Assembly (NCBI RefSeq): GCF_003071065.1
Contig: NZ_QCXX01000001.1
Span: 1-64,000, forward strand
DNA length: 64,000 bases
Direction: 5' to 3'
Source of the DNA: Sphingobacterium athyrii
GTDB lineage: Bacteria; Bacteroidota; Bacteroidia; Sphingobacteriales; Sphingobacteriaceae
Both the position numbers and the translations under genes were made by a program. Position 1 is the first letter of the stretch. Each line of letters opens with the position of its first letter. The notes under the pieces are model-generated. The model saw nothing but the letters and a program-made list of their open reading frames with translations. It was not told where the DNA came from and searched no databases. Positions 33,584 to 43,699 of the stretch are shown here, piece by piece.

Positions 33584-35500
33584 TTATTTGTAGCTTCTTA
33601 CTGTAGGTTGTATTTCTTCAAAAGTCAATGGTTCTTTGATAAGTTCGGGCTCCTCCCCGTCTCCTTTCCATGCCCAGGCGGATATGAATTGAAAATCAGC
33701 ATCATTCCGCAATGCTTCTCCATCTGCTGTTTGGTATTCCTCTCTGAAATGGGCACCACAGGATTCTTTACGGGTCAAGGCATCGTAACACATTAATTCA
33801 CCTATTTCAAAATAGTCTGCAACACGTCCGGCTTTCTCCAATTCGGTATTTAATGAATCTGGCTGACCACTGACCATGACATTATCATAAAATTCCTGTT
33901 TAAGCTTCCTGATTTCTGCTATTGCGTATTTAAGACCCTCTTCATTCCGGGCCAGACCACAGTAGTCGTACAGCAGTTTGCCCAGTATCTTATGAAAATG
34001 ATCAACGGTCTTATTTCCTTTAATCTGCAACAATTCTTCAATTTGTCTTTTAACGGCAAGTTCAGCCTTTTCAAATTCTATATGATCTGTAGCAATCTCT
34101 CCGGTATGAATTTCATTCGATAAATAATTGGCGATCGTATAAGGTGCAATAAAATAACCGTCCACCGAGGCCTGAAGCAACGAGTTTGCCCCTAGACGAT
34201 TGGCGCCATGATCAGCAAAATTAGCCTCACCCAGCGCAAAAAGCCCCGGCAAAGTCGTCATCAGTTCATAATCTACCCAGAGTCCACCCATCGAAAAATG
34301 GGCCGAGGGCGATATCATCATCGGTTCGGAATACGCGTCATAACCTGTTATCTTATGATACATATCAAAGAGATTACCATATTTTTCCGCAATTTTATCT
34401 TTACCCTGTTCCTTGATTGCTTTAGCAAAGTCCAGGTAAACCGCATTCTTTAAAGGACCTATTCCAAAGCCTGCATCAATCCGCTCCTTGGCAGCTCTCG
34501 ATGATATATCCCTGGGAGCGAGATTGCCAAATGCAGGGTATCTACGCTCCAGATAATAATCTCTATCTTCTTCGGGAATATCATTTGGTTCTCTTTTTTC
34601 ATCCAGTTTTAACGGCACCCAAATGCGTCCATCATTACGTAAGGATTCTGACATCAAAGTCAACTTGGATTGATAATCTCCCGATTGTGGCAAAGAAGTG
34701 GGGTGAACCTGAATCCAGCTCGGGGATGCCATCAATGCGCCCTTTTTATGTGCCCGCCAAATTGCCGATCCATTGCAGCCCATTGCGAGTGTGGATAAAT
34801 AATAGATTTTACCGTATCCACCTGTGGCGAGTATAACCGCATGGGCAGCATGTCGTTCAATCACTCCGGTATCTAAATCACGAACAATAATACCGCGCGC
34901 CTTTCCGTCGATAACAACAACATCCAGCATTTCGTGGCGGGAAAAGAGCTGAACAGTCTTTTTACCGACCTGCCGCATCAATGCCTGATAGGCTCCCAAT
35001 AGCAATTGCTGTCCTGTCTGCCCCCGCGCATAGAATGTGCGACTCACTTGAACCCCGCCAAAAGAGCGGTTGTTCAGATAGCCGCCATATTCTCGTCCAA
35101 AGGGAACACCCTGTGCCACGGCCTGGTCTATAAGATTCAGGGAGCATTCTGCCATTCGATAGACATTAGCTTCACGGGCACGAAAATCTCCTCCTTTTAA
35201 CGTGTCCACAAACATTCGATAGACGCTGTCGCCGTCATTCTTATAATTTTTTGCAGCGTTGACTCCACCCTGGGCGGCCACGGAATGGGCTCTTCGGGGA
35301 CTATCCTGAAAACAGAATGACTTGACCCGGTAGCCCATTTCACCGAGAGATGCAGCGATCGAACTTCCCGCTAATCCCGTTCCCACAACAATGACATCCA
35401 ATTTTTTCCGATTCGCCGGGTTTACCAGCTTTGCGGTTTTTTTATAGCGTGTCCATTTTTCTTCCAAAGGTCCCGCTGGTATTTTTGAGTTTAAAGTCAT
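33584..35500 (-). CDS. sdhA: Succinate dehydrogenase/fumarate reductase flavoprotein subunit
   Basis: This 638-aa catalytic subunit interconverts succinate and fumarate. The FAD-binding GxGxxG is at about residues 40-45 ([16 protein letters not shown]). The covalent-FAD histidine is His72 in [17 protein letters not shown]. Further landmarks are the HPTSLP segment, the [17 protein letters not shown] capping region, the late [15 protein letters not shown] motif and the C-terminal [14 protein letters not shown]. It lies 10 bp downstream of sdhC and 11 bp upstream of sdhB. Confidence 0.96.
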   Translation of the reverse strand: MTLNSKIPAGPLEEKWTRYKKTAKLVNPANRKKLDVIVVGTGLAGSSIAASLGEMGYRVKSFCFQDSPRRAHSVAAQGGVNAAKNYKNDGDSVYRMFVDTLKGGDFRAREANVYRMAECSLNLIDQAVAQGVPFGREYGGYLNNRSFGGVQVSRTFYARGQTGQQLLLGAYQALMRQVGKKTVQLFSRHEMLDVVVIDGKARGIIVRDLDTGVIERHAAHAVILATGGYGKIYYLSTLAMGCNGSAIWRAHKKGALMASPSWIQVHPTSLPQSGDYQSKLTLMSESLRNDGRIWVPLKLDEKREPNDIPEEDRDYYLERRYPAFGNLAPRDISSRAAKERIDAGFGIGPLKNAVYLDFAKAIKEQGKDKIAEKYGNLFDMYHKITGYDAYSEPMMISPSAHFSMGGLWVDYELMTTLPGLFALGEANFADHGANRLGANSLLQASVDGYFIAPYTIANYLSNEIHTGEIATDHIEFEKAELAVKRQIEELLQIKGNKTVDHFHKILGKLLYDYCGLARNEEGLKYAIAEIRKLKQEFYDNVMVSGQPDSLNTELEKAGRVADYFEIGELMCYDALTRKESCGAHFREEYQTADGEALRNDADFQFISAWAWKGDGEEPELIKEPLTFEEIQPTVRSYK

Positions 35501-35510
35501 GTCTTCGCCT

Positions 35511-36167
35511 TTAGTTAACAGTAAAAAATATATAAATTGGCATCAATGCAAAACCAATGCTGATAATAATGGAATAGGTAATGCCAATGGCTTTAAACCA
35601 ACGAACAAATTTTGGATGATACAGGCCCAGGGTCCGCACAGCGCTATGAATCCCATGGATAAGATGATAACATAGGGCCACCATTGATAAAACGTAGATA
35701 AGTACGTACCACCATTGTTGAAACACCGCAATAACCAATATATAGAGATCCTTATTTCCTTTTGCATCCAATGGTGGAGCGCCAAACTTATATACATACC
35801 AGAAGTTCTGGAAATGGATCACCAAAAAAATAAGAATAAGCGTGCCCAGAATCCCCATGTTCCGTGAGTACCATTTGCTCGCTCGTCCACGACTGTCTGA
35901 CTGGTACGCTCCGCCCGTTTTCCTATTCTTTATCGTGATGACCAATCCGTCAATAGCGTGCAGTATAATACTCAAATAAAGCACATAGGAAACTATTTTT
36001 ATCAGGATATTTCCCGACAAAAAATGTGAATAGGCATTAAATTGTAAATGCGCCTGCTCCCGGGGTAAAAATAATTGCAGGTTTCCCAAAAAATGGATCA
36101 GCAAAAAGAAGGCGAGAAATAACCCCGTTAAACACATCAGCATCTTCTTTGATAAGGTCGATAGCAT
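35511..36167 (-). CDS. sdhC: Succinate dehydrogenase cytochrome b558 subunit
   Basis: This 218-aa membrane anchor with five predicted helices binds two b-type haems and menaquinone, as in single-subunit type B enzymes. Candidate axial histidines are His25 ([12 protein letters not shown]), His70 (IILHAIDGL), His118 ([10 protein letters not shown]) and the His pair in YHLIHGIHS. It sits between the DASS transporter and sdhA with gaps of 12 and 10 bp. Confidence 0.93.
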   Translation of the reverse strand: MLSTLSKKMLMCLTGLFLAFFLLIHFLGNLQLFLPREQAHLQFNAYSHFLSGNILIKIVSYVLYLSIILHAIDGLVITIKNRKTGGAYQSDSRGRASKWYSRNMGILGTLILIFLVIHFQNFWYVYKFGAPPLDAKGNKDLYILVIAVFQQWWYVLIYVLSMVALCYHLIHGIHSAVRTLGLYHPKFVRWFKAIGITYSIIISIGFALMPIYIFFTVN

Positions 36168-36179
36168 AAGCTTTTTTCT

Positions 36180-37610
36180 TTAATAATAACCAATGACTTT
36201 CATCCATAATCCGCCTACACCCATATAGATAACAAGTAGGACGATTCCGATTTCCAGTCCACGCAACCACCAGGACTTGAGATCAACATAACCGCTACCA
36301 AAAAATACCGGTGCGGGCCCATGCCCGTAATGTGTTAATACGCCGTATATGGACCCGAGGAATCCAAGCATCATGGCCAATAACATGGGCGGAATACCTA
36401 ATGATACCCCGACGCCTAACAAAGCCGCATACATTGCAGCGACATGAGCTGTAGCACTCGCAAAGATGTAATGGCTAAAGAAGTATACCAAAATAATTAC
36501 CGGAAAAGCAATTTGCCAGCTCAGCCCTCCAATCTGTACCTTGATCAAATCACTAAACCAGCCGATAAATCCAAGTTCATTCAGCGAACTGGCCATCATC
36601 ACCAAAACGGCAAACCAGACAATTGTATCCCAGGCACCTTTCTCCGCCTTTACATCCTCCCAGGTCAGTACCGAAGTCAGCAAGAGCAAGGTCAGGCCGA
36701 TAAATGCGGTTGTGGTCGCGTCAATAGATAGTGATCCGCCAAAAATCCAAAGTGCCAGAAGAATAAAAAATGCCAATAACATCAACCATTCATTTCTGGA
36801 TATTGGTCCCATTTCCTTTAATTTTTCTGCGGCCATTTTGGGTGCATCGCCCGTCTTTTTTAGTTCCGGAGGATAAAGTTTATAGAGTACCAGTGGAACA
36901 ACAAAAAATGCTACAATTCCAGGGATAAATCCAGCAACAGCCCAGGACATCCAGGTAATGTCAATTCCAAGATTGGCGGCAAACTTTTGACACATGGGGT
37001 TACTCGCCGTTCCGGTTAAAAACATGGAGGATGCAATCAAATTCATGTAGTAGCTGTTCAATGTCAGATAGGAACCTAATTTTCGGTGCGTCTCAGGTTT
37101 ATCAGGTACAGAATCGAAGCTGATGGCCATGGATTTCATAATCGGATAGATGATGCCCCCACCTCTGGCCGTGTTGCTGGGTATCGCAGGTGCCAAACAT
37201 ACATCTGCCAACCCCAACCCATAAGCCAGTCCAAGCGAACTTTTTCCAAATACACGAATAAAAAGAAATGCGATACGATTCCCCAAACCCGTTTTGATAA
37301 AACCTCGCGCGATGAAAAAAGAAATTCCGATCAGCCAGATAACTTTGTCTCCAAAACCGGTCAGTGCTTTGGTAATTGATTTACCGGCATCTCCCGGCGC
37401 GAGTACTTGCGTCAGTGCCGTGAAAGCGATTGCCATCATGCACATGGTACCCATCGGCGCTGCCTTCAGAATGATACCGAGTATCGTCGCAGCAAATATG
37501 GCAAACAGGTGCCAAGCTTCAGGACTAACGCCCTTCGGCACTGGAATAAACCACAAAATGAGCGCAACAATAAAGGTGACGGCAACATTTTTGATACTAA
37601 TTTCTTTCAT
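36180..37610 (-). CDS. DASS family sodium/dicarboxylate transporter
   Basis: This is a 476-aa inner-membrane protein of the SLC13/DASS (CitT-like) family. It moves C4 or C5 dicarboxylates such as succinate, malate, fumarate or oxoglutarate. The first S-N-T substrate motif is at 145-147 (IPSNTARGGGIIYP), followed by LTGTASNPMCQK. The second-half counterpart lies around SHYIFASATAHVAAMY, and about 12 hydrophobic segments are visible. It is in one operon with succinate dehydrogenase (12 bp before sdhC) and a porin, which argues for succinate or fumarate as substrate or exchange partner. Confidence 0.9.
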   Translation of the reverse strand: MKEISIKNVAVTFIVALILWFIPVPKGVSPEAWHLFAIFAATILGIILKAAPMGTMCMMAIAFTALTQVLAPGDAGKSITKALTGFGDKVIWLIGISFFIARGFIKTGLGNRIAFLFIRVFGKSSLGLAYGLGLADVCLAPAIPSNTARGGGIIYPIMKSMAISFDSVPDKPETHRKLGSYLTLNSYYMNLIASSMFLTGTASNPMCQKFAANLGIDITWMSWAVAGFIPGIVAFFVVPLVLYKLYPPELKKTGDAPKMAAEKLKEMGPISRNEWLMLLAFFILLALWIFGGSLSIDATTTAFIGLTLLLLTSVLTWEDVKAEKGAWDTIVWFAVLVMMASSLNELGFIGWFSDLIKVQIGGLSWQIAFPVIILVYFFSHYIFASATAHVAAMYAALLGVGVSLGIPPMLLAMMLGFLGSIYGVLTHYGHGPAPVFFGSGYVDLKSWWLRGLEIGIVLLVIYMGVGGLWMKVIGYY

Positions 37611-37630
37611 AAGAATTGCGATTTAAAAGA

Positions 37631-38797
37631 TTAGAATCTACTTTGTACTTGAACAATAAATAAATTTCTATTGTATTCATTGGTATTCGGAGTCTGCTTT
37701 TTATAGCGATCGAGCTGCAGACCGAGCTGTATCCGGGCACCGTAATTTTTTAAAAACTCCAGACCAAACATGGGTGTAAACGTCTGCCTTGCATTTGCAT
37801 TTAATTTATAGTTTGGATCAATATACTCGTAACGACAGGAAAGCTCAAATGCACTGAGATTGTAATAGTTAACTTCATACCTTAAATTCGGAAGGAAGTA
37901 GATGCCCCGAACGAGATAATCACTTAGCTTTGATGTCCGCGCTTCTTCATTCAACGCATAATATAAGTTATGATTTATGGCCTGTTTCGCTTCCAGTTGC
38001 ATATCCAGGTTCCATCGCTTTCCAAAATCCACATTCCCGCTCAGATCTACTCCTAGTGCATGAACCTGCTTTTTCATGACCTCACCAATCCCGCCATTTA
38101 ACCCAAGATTGACTCCATATTTTTTTGAAAGACCGAATACCAGACGTGTTGAATATTGTTTTCCGTTGTCATTATCAGCGACTTGATTTTTACCGTTTCC
38201 ATTGACAACGGAAAGGGAATAACTGAATGGCATATCTCCTAAATTAACTTCCCCTGTTGCGGCCATCCCGATCTGAAAACTTGCCCAGCCCAACTTGCCA
38301 AATTCAAGATATTGATTTGACCAATCCAAGGATTTAATAATATCTATCGGATAAGTTTCTTCAATGCCAAACCAAGGACGGAATTGACCGACTGTAATGG
38401 CCAGCTTAGGGCTAAAAGTATATTTTAGATAAGCGTTTTCAAGTACCTTAGTTTTTGGGTCGCTTTTAAAATCAGCCAGGTTGGCAAGCACAGCCACTTC
38501 AGTGCGCCTGCTGATCTGCGCACGCATCTGCACCCGCATATACTTCACCATAAAATTATTGTCTGTCCCTGTGCCATCGCTGTGATGAAGCCCATTGACA
38601 TCAACATCTTTCGTTGTGCTCACAAGATACCGTGCCTGAAAAAGGCCTTTGATCTGCAATTTAGGATAGGTTACCTCTCCTTTGCTTTGCGGTACAGAAT
38701 CTTTTTTTGCTGGCTCTACCGGCCCCGGCTCCTGCCCATTGACAGTTGTATGGAGCAATAAACATAAGACAGAAATTGGAATATAAAGTTTCCTCAT
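37631..38797 (-). CDS. Outer membrane porin (OprP/phosphate-selective porin family)
   Basis: This 388-aa protein has a signal peptide (residues 1-21, LYIPISVLCLLLHTTVNG) and an alternating-residue beta-barrel up to the C-terminal aromatic residue (VQVQSRF). The pattern resembles the porin O/P family (LQIKGLFQARYLVSTTKD, FRPWFGIEETYP). First gene of the operon, 20 bp before the dicarboxylate transporter. It is therefore a good candidate for the outer-membrane entry of dicarboxylates, but the selectivity is inferred. Confidence 0.82.
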   Translation of the reverse strand: MRKLYIPISVLCLLLHTTVNGQEPGPVEPAKKDSVPQSKGEVTYPKLQIKGLFQARYLVSTTKDVDVNGLHHSDGTGTDNNFMVKYMRVQMRAQISRRTEVAVLANLADFKSDPKTKVLENAYLKYTFSPKLAITVGQFRPWFGIEETYPIDIIKSLDWSNQYLEFGKLGWASFQIGMAATGEVNLGDMPFSYSLSVVNGNGKNQVADNDNGKQYSTRLVFGLSKKYGVNLGLNGGIGEVMKKQVHALGVDLSGNVDFGKRWNLDMQLEAKQAINHNLYYALNEEARTSKLSDYLVRGIYFLPNLRYEVNYYNLSAFELSCRYEYIDPNYKLNANARQTFTPMFGLEFLKNYGARIQLGLQLDRYKKQTPNTNEYNRNLFIVQVQSRF

Positions 38798-39127
38798 ATC
38801 TAAAATAATTATCTATTCACTGGTAGCCCAGCGCACTTTTCAATGTCAATAATGTATTATTATTTATTCTTGTTCTATTAACAGATGAAAGATTGAATGG
38901 TTTTAAATTTCTAATAAAATTTATAACTCAAAGAAAATGATTGCGAATTATATTGGGAATGGAGTAAATTCCCCGTTTTTATGTATTTTCACGGTGGATG
39001 TAAAATGGATGCTAAATTCCAAACCACGGTCAATATAACCTTAAAGATCTTCGTGAATTGCGGGCATCCGGTTGAATACATTTTAGATAAATTTTAGAAT
39101 TAATAAATCATAGAATCAATAAATCAT
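38798..39127. other. Divergent intergenic gap with 16-bp tandem repeat
   Basis: No gene is seen in these 330 bp. Two 16-bp direct repeats, TAGAATTAATAAATCA (39095-39110) and TAGAATCAATAAATCA (39111-39126), lie immediately before the ATG of the glycosidase-like gene, in the position of its ribosome-binding region. Confidence 0.65.
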
Positions 39128-40516
39128 ATGAAAGAACAATTAATCAGAAAATGCCGTATCTGTCTATTACTAATTATCTATGGATTTTTAGTTCCTGTTT
39201 CCAAAGCCGCGGAGCGCGAGAAACCGGCAATGTTTTGGACCTGGCTTGATTATAATCCAAGCACAAATTTTGACTCCATCTGTCGGGAGATGAATTATTT
39301 GGGCATAGATGGGGTTATGCTAAATGCAGCAAGTCCTGATGAATATCGCGTTGCAATTCCTATTGCAAAAAAATATGGCATACAGGTAATTGCATGGTTG
39401 TGGACAATGAACCTGGAACATGATCGCGATAAAATTCTAAAAGAACATCCGGATTGGTTCAGTGTCAACAGAAATGGAAAGAGCCTAGCTGATACCACTG
39501 CCTATGTAGGTTATTATAAATTTCTTTCGCCCGTGGTACCGGAAGTGAAAGATTACATTAAACAAAAAATTCAGTCTTATTGTGAAGTTGAAGGTTTAGC
39601 AGGAATATCCATAGACTATAACCGCTATGTGGATGTTGTACTGCCGACGACGCTGTGGCCAAAGTATAATATCGTCCAAGATCGCGAGTATGCCGCATGG
39701 GACTATGGCTACCATCCAATTGCGATAGAAAAATTCAAAAAGCAATACGGTTATGATCCAAGAGCTCAAAAAGACCCTTCAAAAGACTTAAAATGGAGAC
39801 AGTTTCGTTGCGATCAGATCACTGAAATGGCTAATATGATTGCGGATGTTGTACATGCAAACGGAAAGACAATGGCCGCCTCCCCTTTTCCTACTCCCAA
39901 AATGGCTTCAAGAATGGTTCGACAAGATTGGGGGAAATGGAATCTGGATCTTGTATTTCCTATGGTCTATAGTAACTTTTACACCGAAGATCCAAGCTTC
40001 ATAAAAGATTGTACCCTGGAGAATGTGCGGGATAAAGCAAACCATACCACCCTTTATTGTGGTTTAATGGCTAAAAACAATGATGAAATGTTTGTCGATA
40101 TGGATGAGGCATTGAACAATGGTGCCCAGGGTATCTCTATCTTTACCATACATAGTCTTCAGGATCCAAAAATTAAGGAGCGTTTCAGAGCCTATACAGC
40201 AGCTGCGAAATTAAAAAAAGAAAAAAATAATGGTACTTTATCTCGAATTGCGGGTCATAAAGTTGAAAACGATCCTTTCAAAAAAATCGGTATCATGAAA
40301 TTGATCACGCAAAAAATTCAGGACATGGTAAAGGCTGAAAATCCGGCAGCCAGTCCCGTAGCATTGTCAAAATACAAACAGGTTGACAGCTACGATGTAA
40401 CAAAAAAATATCTTGTGAAGGATAAGGTCAGCAAAAAGAATTTCTATGTCACGTTCTTCTTCTATGGCGACATTCTTTCAGGTTGGAATGTTGATCCTGC
40501 ACCGACGAATAGCTAA
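39128..40516 (+). CDS. Family 10-like glycosyl hydrolase (GHL10), exported
   Basis: This is a 462-aa protein with a signal peptide (about residues 1-27, ICLLLIIYGFLVPVSKAA). The TIM-barrel pattern of GHL10/DUF187-type glycosidases is visible: MFWTWLDYNPS, MNYLGIDGVMLNAAS, KKYGIQVIAWLWTMN, EHPDWFSVNRNGK, GLAGISIDYNRYVD (candidate catalytic Asp), DLVFPMVYSNFYTED and ALNNGAQGISIFTI. By family these act on cell-wall or bacterial polysaccharides. It precedes a glutaminase gene by about 50 bp, possibly on one transcript. The substrate is unknown. Confidence 0.75.
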   Translation: MKEQLIRKCRICLLLIIYGFLVPVSKAAEREKPAMFWTWLDYNPSTNFDSICREMNYLGIDGVMLNAASPDEYRVAIPIAKKYGIQVIAWLWTMNLEHDRDKILKEHPDWFSVNRNGKSLADTTAYVGYYKFLSPVVPEVKDYIKQKIQSYCEVEGLAGISIDYNRYVDVVLPTTLWPKYNIVQDREYAAWDYGYHPIAIEKFKKQYGYDPRAQKDPSKDLKWRQFRCDQITEMANMIADVVHANGKTMAASPFPTPKMASRMVRQDWGKWNLDLVFPMVYSNFYTEDPSFIKDCTLENVRDKANHTTLYCGLMAKNNDEMFVDMDEALNNGAQGISIFTIHSLQDPKIKERFRAYTAAAKLKKEKNNGTLSRIAGHKVENDPFKKIGIMKLITQKIQDMVKAENPAASPVALSKYKQVDSYDVTKKYLVKDKVSKKNFYVTFFFYGDILSGWNVDPAPTNS

Positions 40517-40564
40517 AATAGGCTTACTTTCCTAACTTTGGGATTTCATAAAAAGATTGAAGAC

Positions 40565-41596
40565 ATGAATAAAACTTTTGGTTTGATAACAGCGCTGTTT
40601 GTCCTGAGCTATACCCGTGCGGCAGGCCCGTGCCTTGCGCAACGGACGGCGACTGAATCAACAGTACGGGATACGACAGCCTTAGATCAAGCAACTTTAA
40701 ATACCATTCTCGAAAAGAACCGTCAAGGTTATAAACAAGGAAAAGTAGCAGATTACATACCCGAATTGGGCAAAGCAAATGCGCAATCCCTTGCACTTTC
40801 GGTTGTCAATAGCAATGGTACCATCGTCAGCGCAGGGGATATCCGGCAGAAATTTACAATCCAGAGTATATCGAAAATCATCGCACTGATGATTGCGGTC
40901 CGGGAAAATGGAGAAGCAACTATTTTTGATAAAATGGGCTATTTTGGTACAGATAAGCCTTTCAATCATTTTGGCAATCTGGAGACGATGGGAAAACCGC
41001 TTAATCCAATGATGAATGCGGGTGCCATACTGACCACGGCACTTATTAAAGGAAAAGGTGAGGAACCATTTGTTAAAATCCTTAATATGATCCGTTTCAT
41101 CACAAACAATGAACATATTAATTATAGCCATGCGGTGTATAACTCAGAACGGGAAACGGGGCATCGCAATCGAGGCATGTTTTATATTATGCGAAACAAT
41201 GGCTTAATTGATGGCGAAGGAGAAGAAAAACTCAATAACTATTTTAAACAATGTTCGATCGAAATCACCGTCGAAGATCTGGCCAAAATAGGTTATTTTT
41301 TTGCCAATCATTGCGTCCGTTATGATGGGAACAGACAATATCGCGACCCTAATCTATCCCAGCTAATTCAGTCACAGATGTTAATTGCCGGCATGTACGA
41401 ATTTAGTGGTGAATATGCACGTACGGTTGGATTGCCTAGTAAATCCGGTGTCGGTGGCGGAATCACGGTCAGTGTCCCCGGTAAAATGGGAATAGGTGCC
41501 TTTAGCCCCGCTTTAGACCAGCATGGCAATTCGCTTGCGGGTTACCGCATGATCCTTGATCTGGTAAAAGCCAGACAGCTCAGTCTTTTTGATTAA
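40565..41596 (+). CDS. glsA: Glutaminase A, exported
   Basis: This is a 343-aa serine-type glutaminase that hydrolyses L-glutamine to glutamate and ammonia. The start is the ATG at 40565, because MNKTFGLITALFVLSY begins a signal peptide; another ATG lies 9 codons upstream. Catalytic Ser101 and Lys104 are in TIQSISKI. Other family landmarks are KPLNPMMNAGAI, SERETGHRNRGM and the late GLPSKSGVGGGI. Cytoplasmic glutaminases have no signal peptide, so this one should work in the periplasm. Confidence 0.93.
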   Translation: MNKTFGLITALFVLSYTRAAGPCLAQRTATESTVRDTTALDQATLNTILEKNRQGYKQGKVADYIPELGKANAQSLALSVVNSNGTIVSAGDIRQKFTIQSISKIIALMIAVRENGEATIFDKMGYFGTDKPFNHFGNLETMGKPLNPMMNAGAILTTALIKGKGEEPFVKILNMIRFITNNEHINYSHAVYNSERETGHRNRGMFYIMRNNGLIDGEGEEKLNNYFKQCSIEITVEDLAKIGYFFANHCVRYDGNRQYRDPNLSQLIQSQMLIAGMYEFSGEYARTVGLPSKSGVGGGITVSVPGKMGIGAFSPALDQHGNSLAGYRMILDLVKARQLSLFD

Positions 41597-41715
41597 AAGA
41601 TTAACAACTGTTAATTAACGCTTTATAAAACCGAATTCCTATTTCACTTGTTTATTCCTCGGCCGACATAGCTATATGAAGGCTAAGGAATTATTAAATA
41701 CCAAAAATTAAACCA

Positions 41716-42081
41716 ATGGTCAGAACAGAAACAATAATCGCTGTGGAAAGTGTTCCAGCAAGTTCATCATTTTATCAGAAACTACTGGGCTGCAACAGCG
41801 CACATGGTGGCGAGACTTTTGAGATACTAACAGTCGATAACCATGTTATTTTATGCCTTCACAAATGGGGTGAACACGCACACCCTACACTACTCCAACC
41901 CAAAAATGCCGGAAATGGTCTCATCTTATTCTTTCGGGTAGCCAATCTCCAGGAGGTATTTGAAAATGCCACCAAACTCGATGCTACTTTCGAAAAGGAA
42001 ATTCATTACAATGAAAACTCCTTAAAAAATCAGTTTATTCTTCGGGATCCGGACAACTATTACCTGATGATATCTGAATAA
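41716..42081 (+). CDS. VOC (glyoxalase/bleomycin resistance) family protein
   Basis: This 121-aa protein has the VOC beta-alpha-beta-beta-beta layout: SVPASSSFYQKLLGCNS at the start, FEILTVDNHVILCLHKWGEH in the middle and NQFILRDPDNYYLMISE at the end. Metal-binding VOC enzymes use His and Glu at equivalent positions; candidates are the HKWGEHAH histidines and the terminal Glu. The substrate is unknown. No clear operon partner. Confidence 0.8.
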   Translation: MVRTETIIAVESVPASSSFYQKLLGCNSAHGGETFEILTVDNHVILCLHKWGEHAHPTLLQPKNAGNGLILFFRVANLQEVFENATKLDATFEKEIHYNENSLKNQFILRDPDNYYLMISE

Positions 42082-42208
42082 GAAGATTCATCCGTGAATA
42101 ATTCTTATCGACTAAGGTGCTAAATGCGGCTTTGACTGGCTTTCTTAAACCAGTTTAAGTTTATTATTCAATCTTTCCTTCAACTTTGTCGTATAAAAAT
42201 ATAACACA

Positions 42209-42649
42209 ATGACAGCACGATTAAATATTGCAAAAGTAGACGCCACAGCGTACAAAGCAATGATGGGTTTAGAAACCTATCTTGCTGACACTTTTTTAAC
42301 TCCTATCCAAAAAGAGCTCATTAAGATAAGGGCATCTCAAATTAATGGATGTGCTTTTTGCCTGGATATGCATACAAAAGACGCGCTAAAGTATGGTGAA
42401 ACTCCACAAAGGATATTTTTACTGAACGCTTGGCGCGAAACCGAATTATTTAATGCCGAAGAACAGGTCTTATTGGAGATGACAGAGGAAATCACATTAA
42501 TTCACCAACAGGGCTTAACGGAGCAAACCTATCAGAAAGCAAAGCATCTTTTTGATGAAAAACAAATTGCACAAATCATCATCGCAATTACTACGATCAA
42601 TGCCTGGAACAGAATCGGAATAAGCACACATTTAGAATTATTGAAATAA
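42209..42649 (+). CDS. AhpD/carboxymuconolactone decarboxylase family protein
   Basis: This is a 146-aa all-helical protein. The redox C-x-x-C is in INGCAFCLDMHTKDALKYG (about residues 47-65), with the conserved His six residues after the second Cys, as in AhpD-like alkylhydroperoxidases. The length is typical for the family, which forms trimers or hexamers. It probably reduces peroxides. Single gene, followed by a terminator. Confidence 0.9.
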   Translation: MTARLNIAKVDATAYKAMMGLETYLADTFLTPIQKELIKIRASQINGCAFCLDMHTKDALKYGETPQRIFLLNAWRETELFNAEEQVLLEMTEEITLIHQQGLTEQTYQKAKHLFDEKQIAQIIIAITTINAWNRIGISTHLELLK

Positions 42650-42814
42650 CAAGCAAAACATCAGAATATGTCCTGTGTCAACATATGACGCTTAGATAAA
42701 TCGCCCTATCCCCGGAATTGAATGAAACTATTTATGAATATAAATAAAGATTTTGATCAGGGGCTAAAAAAAATCTGAAAAACGTTTTAAAATAGCTTAG
42801 AAAACATTGGCACA

Positions 42815-42861
42815 AAAAAAAGTAATTAGCGCACATTCAAATATGTGCTAATTACTTTTTT
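42815..42861. terminator. Bidirectional terminator between AhpD-like and BI-1 genes
   Basis: AAAAAAGTAATTAGCGCACAT pairs with ATGTGCTAATTACTTTTTT apart from a 2-nt bulge, in the gap between convergent genes. Confidence 0.85.
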
Positions 42862-42885
42862 CACTTTCCTTGAAAACAAACCGAA

Positions 42886-43572
42886 TTAACGGCGGCTCAT
42901 CAGAATACGCAAGATATACCAAAACAGCAACATAATCGAAGAAAATAGCTGCAATGCTGCTCCGACATATTGCTCATTGCCATAGTTATATTTTAGATTT
43001 TGTGTCTGGTATAAGATGCTGCCGGAAGCGATCAAAACCATGAATACAGAAAACCACAGCCCCAATTGAAATCCAAATATTGCACCGGCGACAATTGCAC
43101 CTAAGGCCAGGAAGCCACCGATAACAAGGATATTTTTCAGAAAAGAAAAATCCTTATTTGACATAAAGGCCACTGCCGTCAATGCTGTAAACAGGGCAAC
43201 AGTCATGATACTTGCCTGATACAGCATACTTGCACCATCGGTCATCGCCGCAGCGATGTAAATCATCGGTAGGAAAATAATCGCCTCCAACACGATGTAG
43301 AATGCCAGCCCCATATACTGAGTCTGTCGGCTCTGGGCCAAGGTCCATCTCGAAGAAAGCGATGCTCCTAACCAGAAGCAACCAAGAAGAAATAACCAGA
43401 TAAACTTTCCACTGACCATCCAGACGATAAAATCATAAGGCACTAATTTTATCAACAGACTTTCTAAAACAATAAATGCCAAAATCGAAAGGGCAACATG
43501 AAGATATGTTTTTTTGTAAAAAACTCCTCTTTCAGCCTCATCATTAATAAGTAAATATTCTTGTGATTCCAT
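42886..43572 (-). CDS. Bax inhibitor-1/YccA family membrane protein
   Basis: This is a 228-aa protein with seven predicted membrane helices, recognised as BI-1 (TMBIM) by its overall layout, with GNEQYVGAALQLFSSIMLLF near the end. Members form pH-sensitive calcium leak channels or interact with the FtsH protease. It is a single gene with terminators on both sides. Confidence 0.85.
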   Translation of the reverse strand: MESQEYLLINDEAERGVFYKKTYLHVALSILAFIVLESLLIKLVPYDFIVWMVSGKFIWLFLLGCFWLGASLSSRWTLAQSRQTQYMGLAFYIVLEAIIFLPMIYIAAAMTDGASMLYQASIMTVALFTALTAVAFMSNKDFSFLKNILVIGGFLALGAIVAGAIFGFQLGLWFSVFMVLIASGSILYQTQNLKYNYGNEQYVGAALQLFSSIMLLFWYILRILMSRR

Positions 43573-43653
43573 AAAACAGATAAATATGATATATTAATAT
43601 AAATTAAAAATAAGCATTAATTCTATTTTTGCAAGAAATAATTTTAGTGGTGA

Positions 43654-43682
43654 GAGCAAAAAAGAACCCCGCCTAGCGGGGT
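43654..43682 (-). terminator. Terminator of the RND efflux operon
   Basis: The GC-rich stem ACCCCGC (43666-43672) and GCGGGGT (43676-43682) is followed on the minus strand by TTCTTTTTT. It lies 17 bp past the stop of the outer membrane factor gene. Confidence 0.88.
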
Positions 43683-43699
43683 CCATTCAAACAAACAAC

